A DNA stretch of 6,178 nucleotides from Campylobacterota bacterium (lineage in GTDB: Bacteria; Campylobacterota; Campylobacteria; Campylobacterales; SZUA-545). How positions within the stretch are numbered: the stretch's first letter is position 1; every line of letters begins with the position of its first letter. The notes beneath the pieces were generated by a model. It was not told the origin of the DNA and ran no database searches. It was given only the letters and a program-made list of their open reading frames with translations. The stretch spans positions 1-6,178 of the forward strand of contig JAUPLZ010000057.1 in NCBI GenBank assembly GCA_030836705.1, read 5' to 3'. Shown here one piece after another: positions 5,673 to 6,178 of this stretch. Position numbers and translations under genes: made by a program.

Positions 5673-6178
5673 AGATTCTGCTTTTTTTATTTATTTTTAT
5701 AGGAGTATTAATGTCCAAATCAAGCCTGCCAGCCTACTATACCAAAACACTAGAGAACGGTCTGGAAATTGTAGCCATACCTCTTAAAAATGAAAGCGGT
5801 GTTGTTAGTATTGATCTTTTTTATAAAGTCGGCAGTAGAAACGAGATAATGGGTAAATCAGGCATTGCCCATATGCTAGAACACCTTAATTTCAAATCAA
5901 CAAAAAACATGAAAGCCGGAGAGTTTGATGAGATAGTAAAGAGCTACGGCGGAGTCAATAATGCCTCTACCGGCTTTGATTACACGCACTATTTTATTAA
6001 AACATCAAACACAAACATCAATAATTCACTTTCGCTTTTTGCAGATATGATGGAAAATCTCTCGTTAAAAGATGAAGAGTTTCAACCAGAAAGGCAAGTT
6101 GTAGCAGAAGAAAGAAGATGGAGAACCGATAACAATCCAATGGGTTATATATATTTTAGGCTTTTTAACTCTATTTAT
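5669..6178 (+). CDS. M16-family (insulinase-like) zinc metallopeptidase, N-terminal part (cut by window edge)
   Basis: The frame from ATG 5669 is open for 170 codons to the end of the window; M16 proteins are usually 400-450 residues or longer. The inverted zinc motif H68-M-L-E71-H72 (SGIAHMLEHLNFKST) is present: two histidine ligands and the catalytic glutamate. The third ligand is expected about 76 residues later, at E148 in VVAEERRWR. GGVNNASTGFDYTHYF (94-109) is the usual M16 segment after the zinc site. Residues 1-15 (MKILLFLFIFIGVLM) resemble a signal peptide or membrane anchor, suggesting a periplasmic enzyme. This start overlaps pyrD as ATGA. An alternative start, ATG 5711, has a much better ribosome site and would remove the hydrophobic segment. 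A related peptidase after pyrD is recalled in Helicobacter. The substrate is unknown; peptidases of this family degrade or process short polypeptides. Confidence 0.88.
   Translation, partial: MKILLFLFIFIGVLMSKSSLPAYYTKTLENGLEIVAIPLKNESGVVSIDLFYKVGSRNEIMGKSGIAHMLEHLNFKSTKNMKAGEFDEIVKSYGGVNNASTGFDYTHYFIKTSNTNINNSLSLFADMMENLSLKDEEFQPERQVVAEERRWRTDNNPMGYIYFRLFNSIY
5701..5705 (+). promoter_or_regulatory. Strong internal ribosome binding site for an alternative M16 peptidase start
   Basis: AGGAG (within ATAGGAG) lies 5 bases before the in-frame ATG at 5711. It is the best Shine-Dalgarno match among the plus-strand starts in the window. By comparison ATG 5669 has only TAGG (5656-5659), 9 bases away. 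The bases also encode Ile-Gly-Val of the hydrophobic segment, so they may be incidental. Confidence 0.5.

Overview
The window is low-GC, A/T-homopolymer-rich bacterial DNA. It reads as a chromosomal segment from the Campylobacterota (former Epsilonproteobacteria), most likely a free-living relative of the Sulfurimonas group. Three things point there: a fliN gene followed directly by a FliO of the enlarged Helicobacter/Campylobacter type, a PolA opening with the IIDTFGFFFRS-type N-terminus, and a pyrD gene followed by an M16 zinc peptidase. The genus is inferred from protein character and recalled gene order, not from a search. The ends cut two genes, and no gap between genes exceeds 90 bases.

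Left edge (1-299, minus strand): the N-terminal third of a TauE/SafE-family membrane transporter. It diverges from the next operon across an 89-base region (300-388) that holds candidate promoters for both directions.

Main operon (389-4546, plus strand): a CheX-like CheY-P phosphatase, the flagellar switch protein FliN, the export-apparatus protein FliO and full-length DNA polymerase I (PolA). The junctions are an 8-base overlap, a 4-base ATGA overlap and a 3-base gap, so the four are very probably co-transcribed and partly translationally coupled. The first three belong to the flagellum and chemotaxis; PolA is replication and repair. An imperfect hairpin plus five Ts at the polA stop codon may end this unit.

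Right operon (4585-6178, plus strand): a TATAAT box, then pyrD (class 2, quinone-linked dihydroorotate dehydrogenase), overlapped by 4 bases by an M16-family zinc metallopeptidase that runs off the window. The peptidase has two credible starts, one adding a signal-peptide-like segment and one with a strong Shine-Dalgarno sequence.

There is no mobile element, CRISPR array, tRNA, rRNA or evident novel defence-type system. This is an ordinary core-genome region. The points most worth a second look are the nine-T tract at the start of polA (one extra T creates an immediate stop), the enlarged FliO, the CheX-FliN pairing, the dual start of the peptidase, and the compact terminator/promoter/A-tract arrangement before pyrD.
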